Positions 18,411-26,619 of a DNA stretch of 64,000 nt are shown here, one piece after another. The stretch covers positions 250,396-314,395 of the forward strand of contig NZ_CWGJ01000025.1 in assembly GCF_900000175.1 (NCBI RefSeq). The letters run 5' to 3'. The position numbers were made by a program, and so were the translations under genes. Source of the DNA: Estrella lausannensis (lineage in GTDB: Bacteria > Chlamydiota > Chlamydiia > Chlamydiales > Criblamydiaceae). Under the pieces are notes generated by a model, which saw only the letters and a list, made by a program, of their open reading frames with translations, was not told the origin of the DNA and did not search any database. The number at the start of each line of letters is the position of its first letter. Position 1 is the first letter of the stretch.

Positions 18411-18425
18411 TCTATTGAAGGGGGG

Positions 18426-18968
18426 TTAGGTTGCGGAACCGTTGAGGACAGGTACTGTGTGCTCCGCTTTGACCAGTTGCGATGCAACTTGCTGGTTTTG
18501 GCTTGTTTGGGCTTCTACATAGGATTCCCAAAGGTCTCTTTCGATGCGTCCATGACGGATGGAAGAGATCAGTTTGCGCTTGATCGTTCTCAGATCTTCT
18601 CTAGGAGTCAGCTTGCGGACAAGCTCTTTGTCGCCAGAGAGTCTTGCCATGTTGAGAAGTCTCTCCATGTCTTGCTTGGAGAAGGAGAGGTTGCCTCTCA
18701 TTTTACGGGAGCCGCGGGCTGCGCGTGGCTTCGGTGGTACTGTCTTTGGTTTTGTTGGGGCAATAATGAATTTTTCAATCAGCGCAAGAAGTTCGTGGGG
18801 ATTTTCTGTTTTCATTTTGCGCATGGTGAAGTGGTGGATGTATCCACCCGACGAAATTGGAAGATATCTGCAGATATCGTTTTCTTTCTTGGCACCTAAT
18901 TTCGCCACTGCCTTGTCGATTAAAGCCTGAACTTTCTCTGCGGTCGCCTTGTCTGTAGAATGGCTCAT
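18426..18968 (-). CDS. Conserved chlamydial hypothetical protein, CT066-like by position
   Basis: This 180-residue soluble protein has no signal peptide. Its N-terminal part (KLGAKKENDICRYLPISSGG, residues 24-43) looks like a compact helical domain. A basic Pro/Arg-rich linker (PPKPRAARGSRKMRG) follows, then a helical C-terminal part (FSKQDMERLLNMARLSGDKE). Nucleic-acid binding is suggested by the high Arg/Lys content but is not shown. Its place between the ATP/ADP translocase and the ytg operon matches C. trachomatis CT066, so orthology is likely. AGAAAGGTAGG precedes the ATG at a usable distance. Confidence 0.8.
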   Translation of the reverse strand: MSHSTDKATAEKVQALIDKAVAKLGAKKENDICRYLPISSGGYIHHFTMRKMKTENPHELLALIEKFIIAPTKPKTVPPKPRAARGSRKMRGNLSFSKQDMERLLNMARLSGDKELVRKLTPREDLRTIKRKLISSIRHGRIERDLWESYVEAQTSQNQQVASQLVKAEHTVPVLNGSAT

Positions 18969-19902
18969 TTAAAACCTACCTTTCTCTTGTGTATTAATTT
19001 CTTTTGTTTGTTGTTTTCTTTTCTAATGAAGATTTAATTGTTTCATGTATTTTAGGTCAATATCGCTTTGTGGATGTCGTTGTTCACAGTCTATACAGAA
19101 ACAGTGTTTGTCTTAAAAATTGTCACTTCGGCTGCCGCTTTTGGCTTCAAAGCCCACTTTCTTCCGATCCGTTAGCAGTCTCCTACCGGAGGTTGTCATT
19201 ATTCTCTCAGTGAGTGTGTTGACCCATCCCATACTAGTGTATGGACTTTATCAAACCCTCTAAACTTTCATTGACTTTTTACTCTATTTAAAAGTTTTTT
19301 TATTTGCAAAACATTTAATAGGTTTAGTTTGTCTAAGCATTACTTGGGGTCATTTCTGTTGCGTTCGAAAGTTGATAAAATTGCATAGTAAACCACAGAA
19401 AAAGAAGGCAATTCATCATTTTTGCCGGGATTTGGTTTCAATCGATCGCTACTGTTTTTTTTCTTCAGTTTGCTCTTTTTTAGTACCTAAAACAGTCTGC
19501 TTAGATTTCTCCTATTTGCGAGTTTGCACGCTCGATGAAACTATTATGTTTCTTCCTTATCTAACCAGCGCTTGCTTTGGGTCGTCCGGCAAGGCCTTGC
19601 TGCAGTGCAGCTATTAAGATTTGGAAGAGAAGAATAGAGGTTGTTATTAAAACTCTGCTCGCGCTTTCTTTCGATCTTATTTTATTATTTTATCGCAATG
19701 ATATTATATGGTTGTTTTTTTGGTGTAGTGTTTTTTTTGATCTTTATGAAAAAGTTGATGTTTTCCTAGAGAGGAAAGAGTGTAAAACAGGGTTTTTGAT
19801 ATAGAACTCTATCGTGATTGAGGCTATTTTCTTTTCTTCCTATTCTCATCGAAAGCATGTATAAAATCCTATCCGGATGTCGCAAATAAAAAGAGGTAAG
19901 AG
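18969..19902. other. A+T-rich spacer upstream of the mrp-ytg operon
   Basis: This gene-free interval of more than 900 bases is markedly richer in A+T than the flanking genes. It holds a degenerate R1/R3-like stretch (about 19090-19185: CAGTCTATAC, later GTTAGCAGTCTCCTACC) and a small CATAC-TAGT-GTATG palindrome (19229-19242). Just before mrp are a possible extended -10 (TGTATAAAAT, about 19858-19867) and an ATCCGGAT palindrome (19871-19878), which could be an operator site. Two short frames (19372-19617, 19577-19804) are unlikely genes. Confidence 0.45.
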
Positions 19903-20748
19903 ATGCCGTTGCCCCTCATCAACTCACAAGTTAGCCGCCCGAAAATCCGTCACATTATAGCAATAGCCGCTGGTAAAGGGGGCGTGGGTAAATCCACTGT
20001 TGCCGTCAATATGGCTTTGGCCTTGAAAGAGCAAGGTTACAAGGTGGGTGTCTTGGATGCCGATCTGTATGGACCGTCAATCCAGAAGATGCTTCCCTGC
20101 GACAGGCTACCTTCCCAGAAGGGCGAGTGGCTGTTTCCAGGTCTTGCCATGGGACTGAAGATCATCTCGATGGCCCATTTCAGCGAAGAGGGAAAGGCCA
20201 AAGCCGTGAGGGCTCCGATTGCCAACTCCATCATCACCCAATTTTTGGAAAGGGTTGAGTGGGAGGGGCTGGACTTTCTGTTGATTGATTTTCCTCCAGG
20301 CACGGGAGATATCCAGATTACTTTGGCGCAGAAGGCAAAAATCGAAGGGGCGGTCATGGTGACGACTCCACAGGATGTGGCCGGGATCGATGTCCTCAAG
20401 GCGATCGATCTTTTCAAAGCTGTACATATCCCCATTTTAGGGGTCATCGAGAATATGAGTTACCTGAAGGTTGAAGGCAGGGAAGAGCCTCTTAAACCTT
20501 TTGGATCGGGAGGGGGAGATAAGATAGCAAGGTCTGCCGGAGCCCCTCTGCTTGCCCGGGTTCCTATCGAAGAGGCTATCTCTTCCTCCTGCGACAGAGG
20601 AGTTTCCCTGTTCACTGCGGCGGGAGCCGAAGAGGCTAAAGCTGCTTTCTTAAGTGCCGCCAAAGCGCTGGTTTCCATTGTCGAGAGGAGCAATGAAGAG
20701 GGGATGGTCGATTTTAAAATGGAATGGAGAAACATCACCCATGAGTAA
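19903..20748 (+). CDS. mrp: Mrp/ApbC family P-loop ATPase lacking the CxxC motif
   Basis: This 281-residue ATPase belongs to the Mrp/ApbC/Nbp35 family, which usually carries and transfers Fe-S clusters. The deviant Walker A GKGGVGKS is at residues 24-31, DADLYGPS follows, and LLIDFPPGTGDIQ is the switch region. The family's CxxC, normally just after ENMS, is missing: residues 183-205 read ENMSYLKVEGREEPLKPFG and contain no cysteine. The N-terminal DUF59 domain of E. coli-type Mrp is also absent. AGAGGTAAGAG precedes the ATG, and the stop overlaps the next gene by 8 bases. A plain Fe-S carrier role is therefore doubtful. Confidence 0.9.
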   Translation: MPLPLINSQVSRPKIRHIIAIAAGKGGVGKSTVAVNMALALKEQGYKVGVLDADLYGPSIQKMLPCDRLPSQKGEWLFPGLAMGLKIISMAHFSEEGKAKAVRAPIANSIITQFLERVEWEGLDFLLIDFPPGTGDIQITLAQKAKIEGAVMVTTPQDVAGIDVLKAIDLFKAVHIPILGVIENMSYLKVEGREEPLKPFGSGGGDKIARSAGAPLLARVPIEEAISSSCDRGVSLFTAAGAEEAKAAFLSAAKALVSIVERSNEEGMVDFKMEWRNITHE

Positions 20749-21037
20749 ATCCCTTTTTTTAAAGAAAATCTGGCAGCTTGACAATTTCTCGTTCGGCATT
20801 GAGTGGAGCGATGGGAAGAGCATGGCCTATAAGCTTGACGATCTGCAAAGGACGTGCCCTTGCGCCCTTTGCATGGAAGGGAGGTCTAAGGGAGGGGCGT
20901 CCCTGCCCGGCGAGGTTTCCGCGACAGGCATCGAAAGCGTAGGAAGGTATGCCATTAAAATCCGCTTCACACGGGGATGCTCGCTTGGCATTTATGATTT
21001 TGATCTACTATACTCTTTGGGAAAGGAGATTTCGTGA
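20741..21037 (+). CDS. DUF971 domain protein
   Basis: This 98-residue protein consists of one DUF971 (GBBH-like N-terminal) domain. The diagnostic cysteine cluster TCPCALCMEG has Cys39, Cys41 and Cys44, and the C-terminal IRFTRGCSLGIYDFDLLYSL is typical. DUF971 proteins are often linked genomically to Mrp-type ATPases and Fe-S metabolism, but their chemistry is unclear. The ATG at 20741 lies inside the last codons of mrp, and the TGA overlaps the GTG start of ytgA, so translation is coupled both ways. The cysteines may supply the metal site that the neighbouring Mrp lacks (inference). Confidence 0.85.
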   Translation: MSKSLFLKKIWQLDNFSFGIEWSDGKSMAYKLDDLQRTCPCALCMEGRSKGGASLPGEVSATGIESVGRYAIKIRFTRGCSLGIYDFDLLYSLGKEIS

Positions 21038-22047
21038 GACCGATAATTGCAACTTTTATTATGAGCTGCTTCGTATTTCTTACGGGATGCGGTCAGAGCG
21101 AAAGGCAGGGAGAAGTCCGCAGGTGGATGGAGCCTAATGGAAAGCTCAAAGTGCTCTCCACGACAGCGATGGTCAATGATTTAGCCAAAGAGGTAGGCGG
21201 AGATCTTGTCGACGCCCATGTACTCATCATCGGAGAGTTGAACCCGCACAGCTATCAGCTGGTGAAAGGGGACGATGAGAAGTTTAATGCGGCCGACATT
21301 ATCTTCTTTAACGGACTCAACCTGGAACACGGACCCAGCCTTAAAAAGACGCTTTATGAAAAAAAGAATGCCTACGGACTCGGCGATCTCATTCAAAACG
21401 ATTATCCTTCTAGGATCTTGAATGTAAAAAACGAATTAGATCCCCACATCTGGATGGACGTCAGTCTCTTTTCCGAAGTCATCCCTCATATTGTCAAAGC
21501 ATACAAAGACAAGGATCCGAAAAATGGGCCTTTCTATGAAGAGCGGGGAAGGCTTTTAAGAGAGCGTCTTGGTCAAGCACACGCTGAAGTTAAAGAACAG
21601 TTGGCTCAGGTAAGACCGGAAAAGCGCTACTTAGTAACCAGCCATGACGCGTTTAACTATTTTGCGAGAGCGTATCTCGCGGAGGATAGAGAGCAGAAAG
21701 GCTTATCTTGGCAAGTCAGATTTCAGGCCCCGGAGGGTCTCGCACCGGACAGTCAGCTTTCGGCCATCGATATCAAAGCGATCATCGACCATATGATGAA
21801 GTACCAGATTCATGTTCTTTTTCCGGAGTCCAATGTCAGCCAGGATTCCATCCGGAAAATTGTCGATGCCGGCAGTGAGCGGGGAATGAAGCTGCATATT
21901 GCCAGGTGTCCTCTTTATGCGGATGCGATGGGGCCGCCCGGCTCCTCCGGAGATACTTATGTGAAAATGATGGTATATAACGCCAAAACAATAGCCAAGC
22001 ATCTACAGGCTTCGGAGGCCGATGCTGAAAAACAAGAGTGCCCTTAG
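21034..22047 (+). CDS. ytgA: Metal-binding lipoprotein of the Ytg/Tro ABC transporter
   Basis: This is a cluster A-I substrate-binding protein for divalent metal (iron, manganese or zinc). The leader has a lipobox (FLTGC, Cys19), predicting a lipid-anchored periplasmic protein. The candidate ligands are in the expected order: His72 (NPHSY), His138 (DPHIW), His204 (TSHDAF) and Asp297 (CPLYADAMG), as in TroA and chlamydial YtgA. The start is GTG at 21034, preceded by AAAGGAGA, and overlaps the stop of the DUF971 gene. At 337 residues the length is normal. The neighbouring ATPase and two permeases complete the transporter (CT067-CT070 order). Confidence 0.95.
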   Translation: MRPIIATFIMSCFVFLTGCGQSERQGEVRRWMEPNGKLKVLSTTAMVNDLAKEVGGDLVDAHVLIIGELNPHSYQLVKGDDEKFNAADIIFFNGLNLEHGPSLKKTLYEKKNAYGLGDLIQNDYPSRILNVKNELDPHIWMDVSLFSEVIPHIVKAYKDKDPKNGPFYEERGRLLRERLGQAHAEVKEQLAQVRPEKRYLVTSHDAFNYFARAYLAEDREQKGLSWQVRFQAPEGLAPDSQLSAIDIKAIIDHMMKYQIHVLFPESNVSQDSIRKIVDAGSERGMKLHIARCPLYADAMGPPGSSGDTYVKMMVYNAKTIAKHLQASEADAEKQECP

Positions 22048-22050
22048 GTT

Positions 22051-22842
22051 ATGCGAGAGAACCCTCATTCAATGGAAACGGCGATCGATGTGCGCCACCT
22101 GACTGTCAACTACGGAAAGACGCCGGTCCTTTGGGATGTGGGTTTCAGCGTTCCACAGGGAAACATCATCGGGGTTATTGGTCCTAACGGGGCGGGCAAA
22201 AGCACGCTGATGAAGGCGATATTGGGGTTAATCCCCCTGCTCTCCGGCAAGGTGGAGATTTTCGGCCAGCCGCTTAAAAAGGTGCGGCAGAGGGTAGCTT
22301 ACGTGCCTCAGCGAGGTTCGGTCGACTGGGAATTTCCGATCACCGTCAAAAGCTTAGTCGCCATGGGAAGATATGGCCGGGTCGGAATATTCAGAAGACT
22401 GAGAAAGGCTGACTGGTCGGCTGCCGAGCACTATATCAAGCTTGTCGGCCTAGAGGGGTTTGAAGATCGTCAGATCAGCGAGCTCTCTGGTGGGCAGCAG
22501 CAGAGGGTGTTCCTGGCGAGAGCTCTCCTGCAGGAATCCGATATCTATTTTCTCGATGAACCGTTCGCAGGGATTGACATCGCTTCCGAAAAGGTCGTGA
22601 TTGATATCTTAAAAAAATTAAAGGATGAGGGAAAAACGATATTCGTGGTTCACCACGACTTAAATACTGTCGAGAGCTACTTTACCTGGACTATTTTGCT
22701 CAATTTGAGGCTGGTGGCCGAAGGTCCTGTCAAAGAGGTGTTCACACCGCAAAACCTTGCGGTGACCTATGGTAAGAATATCGCTCTTTTCGACGAAGCT
22801 GTCAGGCTCTCCAGCATCCGGTCTCAAGGCAAAATCTCATGA
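22051..22842 (+). CDS. ytgB: Metal ABC transporter ATP-binding protein
   Basis: This is the cytoplasmic ATPase of the YtgABCD importer. Walker A is GPNGAGKST (residues 44-52), the signature is LSGGQQQR (about 145-152), Walker B is IYFLDEP, and the switch histidine is in VVHHDL. The length of 263 residues fits the family. The ATG at 22051 begins three bases after the ytgA stop; an ATG at 22072 is an alternative start closer to the conserved region. The gene end overlaps ytgCR by four bases. Confidence 0.95.
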   Translation: MRENPHSMETAIDVRHLTVNYGKTPVLWDVGFSVPQGNIIGVIGPNGAGKSTLMKAILGLIPLLSGKVEIFGQPLKKVRQRVAYVPQRGSVDWEFPITVKSLVAMGRYGRVGIFRRLRKADWSAAEHYIKLVGLEGFEDRQISELSGGQQQRVFLARALLQESDIYFLDEPFAGIDIASEKVVIDILKKLKDEGKTIFVVHHDLNTVESYFTWTILLNLRLVAEGPVKEVFTPQNLAVTYGKNIALFDEAVRLSSIRSQGKIS

Positions 22843-24170
22843 ACCTTGTAAGCTATCTTACAGATCCTGTTCTTCGTGCTCCTACTATTGCTTCCGTCTT
22901 CATGTGCTTTTCCGCTTCTCTGATCGGTTGCGTAGTTTTTTTAAGAAGGCAGTCGTTGATAGGAGAAAGTTTGTCGCACGCCGCCTTTCCCGGCGTCGTC
23001 GTAGGTGTTGCCTTAGCAGGCGCTTTGGGTCTTGGCTTTGAAAGTGTGTTCCTAATGTCAGCCACCGTTCTGGGAGGTGGAGCCTTTTTTGCTATGCTCG
23101 GCTTACTCTTGATCCACTGGATGACCAGGAAGCTTAAAATCAAGGACGACTCAGCCCTTTGTTTCACGCTTTCCATCTTCTTTGGAATCGGTCTTCTGAT
23201 TGCCAGTTATGTACAGTTTGTCTTTCCCACACTCTATCAGCAGGCCCAGGCATTTCTTTTCGGGCAGACAGCGACCATGACGGAAGCTCACGCCCTTGTT
23301 TTCTTGATTCAGGCTGCTCTCGTGACGATTCTGTTTCTCATGATGTACAAAGAAATCCAGCTCGTGTCATTTGATTATCAGTTTGCCAAGAGCCTGGGCT
23401 TCAACACAATCGCCATTGAATCCGGACTGGTCGTGCTCACTGTGGCGGCAATCGTCATCGGGATTAGGTCTGTCGGTGTCGTGCTTATGAGTGCGATGCT
23501 CGTGGCCCCAGCCGCTGCCGCAAGGCAATTCACCCATAGGTTGAGCTCGATGCTGATGCTTTCCGGCTTTTTCGGGGCTGTATCCGGTTTTTTCGGGAAC
23601 GTTCTCTCTTATGAAGGGAGTGTCTATCTCACCGCCGGGGATCCTTCCGCCAGGTTCTCGCTACCTACAGGGCCTATGATTGTGCTTGTCGCCTCCGTGA
23701 TATGCCTTGCTGCCCTCTTGTTCGCTCCTGAACAAGGGATTGTATTTCAACTGATAAAGGCTCACCGCTTCCGGCATAATTGTCTTCTTGAAAATGTGCT
23801 GAAGTCGATTAAGCGTTATGGAAAGGGTGATGTGAGTGTCGAGGAGATTGCCAGATACCAGACGATTTCCAAAGTGCATCTCAGGATTATTCTTTTGAGG
23901 CTTTGTCTTCAGGGCTATCTTGCCAGAAAAAAAAGCGGCATTTTTGCGCTCACGCATGAAGGTGACAGGTGGGCCAGCCGGATCATCCGTCTGCACAGGC
24001 TCTGGGAGGTTTATCTGGCTGATTACCTGAAGGTGGCTGCTGAAAGGGTGCATAAAAGCGCCGAAGAGATGGAGCATATCATTACAGAAGAACTTGAGGA
24101 AGAGTTGACTTTGCTTTTGAAGGATCCGAAGCAAGATCCCCACCAACAACCGATTCCTCCCAGGGAGTGA
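22839..24170 (+). CDS. ytgCR: Metal permease fused to DtxR-like repressor (YtgCR)
   Basis: Residues 1 to about 300 form an ABC-3 type metal permease with eight or more hydrophobic segments. From about residue 320 a DtxR/MntR-like domain follows. It has a winged helix (VSVEEIARYQTISKVHLRII, then a wing ending FALTHEGDR) and a dimer/metal-binding region with EEMEH near residue 409, resembling the E-x2-E-H ligands of MntR. In C. trachomatis the same fusion is cleaved to release YtgR, an iron-dependent repressor of its own operon. The conserved arrangement here suggests the same logic. The 443-residue length agrees with the fusion. Confidence 0.93.
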   Translation: MNLVSYLTDPVLRAPTIASVFMCFSASLIGCVVFLRRQSLIGESLSHAAFPGVVVGVALAGALGLGFESVFLMSATVLGGGAFFAMLGLLLIHWMTRKLKIKDDSALCFTLSIFFGIGLLIASYVQFVFPTLYQQAQAFLFGQTATMTEAHALVFLIQAALVTILFLMMYKEIQLVSFDYQFAKSLGFNTIAIESGLVVLTVAAIVIGIRSVGVVLMSAMLVAPAAAARQFTHRLSSMLMLSGFFGAVSGFFGNVLSYEGSVYLTAGDPSARFSLPTGPMIVLVASVICLAALLFAPEQGIVFQLIKAHRFRHNCLLENVLKSIKRYGKGDVSVEEIARYQTISKVHLRIILLRLCLQGYLARKKSGIFALTHEGDRWASRIIRLHRLWEVYLADYLKVAAERVHKSAEEMEHIITEELEEELTLLLKDPKQDPHQQPIPPRE

Positions 24171-24173
24171 CCC

Positions 24174-25211
24174 ATGCAGCATCTGTTTTCTTACGCAAAT
24201 CCTTACTACAACCAGGATTTCATCGGATTTTTCCAGGTTTTGGCAGCCCGCGTCTTCGGTTTTTTTACCGGTACCGCGAACGGAGATGGGCTTGCGGCAG
24301 ATGAGCTGCAGCTTATTGTGCTTTCCCTGGTTGCTCTTTCCGCTGCCCTGGTGGGGACTACCCTGATTTTAAGAAAAATGGCTATGCTTGCCAATTCCAT
24401 CTCTCATACTATCCTGATAGGGGTGGTTGCCGCTTACTTTTTCTCCTCTCATAGCGGAGAGAATCACCTGCATGCTCTCAATATGCCGGCTTTTGTTCTC
24501 TGCTCTATTGGTATGGCAGTGTTGACAGCGTTTTTAACCGAGTGGCTTTCGACATCGACCAAATTAAAAGAGGACGCCAGCACAGGGATTGTGTTTACGA
24601 CCTTTTTTGCAATCGGCATCATCATGGTGACTTTGCTAACCAGGAGTGCACACATTGGATCCGAGGTGGTGATGGGCAGTGCAGACGCCCTCCATCCCGA
24701 CGATGTTTCGGCCGTTTTTTGGATTGCATGTTTTAACGCCGTGATGTTTCTTCTTTGCTATAAAGAGTTCCAGATCACTACTTTTGACCCGGGTCTTGCC
24801 AGATCCTTCGGCATCTCTCCCGCTTTTTTTAACTATGTCCTGATGATCCAGACGGCATTGACGGCAGTTGCCGCATTTCGCGCAGTCGGCGTCATCATGG
24901 TTTTGGCTTTTTTGGTGGGTCCTGCCCTGGCTGCACGCTTTCTTACGGATAAATTAAGCGTCCTTTTCTTTTACGGCGCAGCCCTGGGTGTCGGATCGAG
25001 TGTTCTGGGAGTAGCCCTCGCCCGCCATTTACTCAGCGTCTATGGGCTGGCTCTTTCTACTGGAGGACTTGTTGTTCTTTGGATTGCGCTCATTTTTTTC
25101 GCTTGCGCTCTGTTCGGTCCCAAAAGAGGGATCCTTTCGGGGTACTTTGACAGAAAGAGGCTGCGCAGGCAGCGGAGCACCGGTGTGGCTGAGAAAGGCT
25201 GCTGCAGTTGA
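24174..25211 (+). CDS. ytgD: Second metal ABC permease (YtgD)
   Basis: This ABC-3 family integral membrane protein would pair with the permease half of YtgCR to form the metal channel. It has eight or nine hydrophobic segments, and the characteristic VALSAALVGTTLILRKMAMLANSISHT region lies in the first third. The length of 345 residues is somewhat long for the family because of an extended N-terminus (about 40 residues before the first helix). The ATG follows the ytgCR stop by three bases. The basic tail (DRKRLRRQR) is cytoplasmic and carries no extra domain. Confidence 0.93.
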   Translation: MQHLFSYANPYYNQDFIGFFQVLAARVFGFFTGTANGDGLAADELQLIVLSLVALSAALVGTTLILRKMAMLANSISHTILIGVVAAYFFSSHSGENHLHALNMPAFVLCSIGMAVLTAFLTEWLSTSTKLKEDASTGIVFTTFFAIGIIMVTLLTRSAHIGSEVVMGSADALHPDDVSAVFWIACFNAVMFLLCYKEFQITTFDPGLARSFGISPAFFNYVLMIQTALTAVAAFRAVGVIMVLAFLVGPALAARFLTDKLSVLFFYGAALGVGSSVLGVALARHLLSVYGLALSTGGLVVLWIALIFFACALFGPKRGILSGYFDRKRLRRQRSTGVAEKGCCS

Positions 25212-25371
25212 TTGCAATTTACGGCACGCTCAGGTATAAGCCTAATTGATTATAAAGTGCTTACAAAAGATTTTATGCCAGTCTAAAAGCCTTTAGACAA
25301 ACTAAAATTCAACAGCAAAGCATACTGATTTGAGTTTTAGGACAGGCTCTTAAATAGGTAAAGGAAAATTC
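25212..25371. repeat. Short spacer with an R2 right arm
   Basis: The segment 25319-25350 (AGCATACTGATTT, then GAGTTTTAGGACAGGCTCT) repeats the right half of the R2 hairpin beside tsp with one change. The left arm is absent or degenerate here. The copy ends about 20 bases before the dxr start. Confidence 0.65.
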
Positions 25372-26517
25372 ATGAAAAAACGCTATCTCTCCCTTTTGGG
25401 CTCGACAGGATCCATTGGAAAAAATGCGATCGAAATCGCCAAGCATCTAGGAAATGACAGAGTGGAAGTGGTGGCCTTGGCGGCCCGTTCCAATGCGGCG
25501 CTTTTGGAAGCGCAGGCCAAAGAGCTCAAGCCGGCGATGGTTGCTATTTTGGATGAAAAAGAAGGAAGGGAGCTTAAAAAAAAGCTGCCTGGCATCCGCG
25601 TGGAAGTGGGTCCTGAAGGGATATTGGAAGCGGCCGTGTATGAAAGGGCCGATCTTGTATTGAATGCGATCGTGGGCACTCAAGGACTTAAGCCCACCGT
25701 GTCAGCTATCTTGGCTAAAAAGGATATAGCGCTAGCCAATAAGGAGGCGCTTGTTTCCGGGGGTAGCCTGATGATGGATCTGGCAAAGGCTCAAGGGGTT
25801 TCCATCATTCCGGTCGACAGCGAGCATTCCGCAATTTTTCAATGTCTGAAGGGAGAGAAATCAAGTTTCGTCAGACGTCTTATCATCACAGCATCCGGAG
25901 GACCATTTAGGACAAAAACCTTCGAGGAGCTTAAGTATATCACGAAAGAAGAGGCTCTCTGCCACCCTACATGGTCGATGGGCCATAAAATTACCATCGA
26001 CTCTTCGACTCTGATGAATAAGGGGCTGGAGGTCATCGAAGCGCACCATCTCTTTGGGCTGCCGCTGGATCAGATAGAAGTCGTGATTCACCCCCAGAGT
26101 GTTATACATAGCATGGTGGAATTTAAAGACGGTTCCATGCTTTCGCAGATGAGCCGTCCGACCATGTTGGTACCAATTCAGTACGCGATCACCTATCCCG
26201 AAAGGGAAGAGGGGTTGTTGGAGCCGTTTGATTTTACCAAGCATAACCGGCTCGATTTCGAGAAGCCTGATATGGAGAAGTTCAGGTGTCTGAGCCTCGC
26301 TTTTCAGGCTGCCAAGAGAGGGGGGAGCGCTCCCTGTTTCTTAAATGCCGCCAATGAAGTTTTAGTCGGAAGATTTTTGAAAAATGAAATCGGCTGGCTT
26401 GATATCGCGGGCAAACTGTCGAGGTTACTTGATGTTCATCCAGTCCAACGTGTTGAGTGCATTGAGGATGTAATCGAAGTGGACAGCGAGGCAAGGGTCA
26501 GGGCGGCTGAGGTTTAA
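25372..26517 (+). CDS. dxr: 1-deoxy-D-xylulose 5-phosphate reductoisomerase
   Basis: Dxr (IspC) converts 1-deoxy-D-xylulose 5-phosphate to 2-C-methyl-D-erythritol 4-phosphate with NADPH in the MEP isoprenoid pathway. The NADPH fold is at the N-terminus (LLGSTGSIGKNAIEIA, residues 8-23). The metal/substrate region PVDSEHSAIFQ lies near residue 150, and the catalytic flap region has HPTWSMGHKITIDSSTLMNKGLE. Length 381 is normal. AGGTAAAGGAAAATTC precedes the ATG. Its place before rseP copies CT071-CT072. Isoprenoid supply may also serve the UbiA-like protein at 33.1 kb. Confidence 0.96.
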   Translation: MKKRYLSLLGSTGSIGKNAIEIAKHLGNDRVEVVALAARSNAALLEAQAKELKPAMVAILDEKEGRELKKKLPGIRVEVGPEGILEAAVYERADLVLNAIVGTQGLKPTVSAILAKKDIALANKEALVSGGSLMMDLAKAQGVSIIPVDSEHSAIFQCLKGEKSSFVRRLIITASGGPFRTKTFEELKYITKEEALCHPTWSMGHKITIDSSTLMNKGLEVIEAHHLFGLPLDQIEVVIHPQSVIHSMVEFKDGSMLSQMSRPTMLVPIQYAITYPEREEGLLEPFDFTKHNRLDFEKPDMEKFRCLSLAFQAAKRGGSAPCFLNAANEVLVGRFLKNEIGWLDIAGKLSRLLDVHPVQRVECIEDVIEVDSEARVRAAEV

Positions 26518-26619
26518 TGAGGCGCCCCGGCCTCTCTTTGAAGTTTTTCATCTTTTATCTTTCAATGATCTCTGGCATAATCGCCGTAGAATTCTGAAAG
26601 TCTAGAATAAGGTTAACCG

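Larger units (their letters stand above)
17472..18425. other. Gene-poor spacer with degenerate R1 repeats
   Basis: No credible gene is found in this interval of almost 1 kb. It carries an R1 short copy (17971-18000), a small GTGCCGA/TCGGCAC palindrome around a GAGGCTTATAA repeat (18003-18042), further R1 halves (18242-18267 and 18360-18385) and a hairpin beside the CT066-like gene. The npt1 promoter should be within the first 200 bases. Confidence 0.55.

Noticed and set aside
18357-18930. Long plus-strand frames opposite the CT066-like gene
   Set aside because: They are antisense shadows; the leftward frame has the ribosome site, sensible composition and conserved position.
19372-19804. Two short plus-strand frames in the A+T-rich spacer
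   Set aside because: Composition is that of the spacer, the products are low-complexity hydrophobic strings, and no ribosome site is visible.
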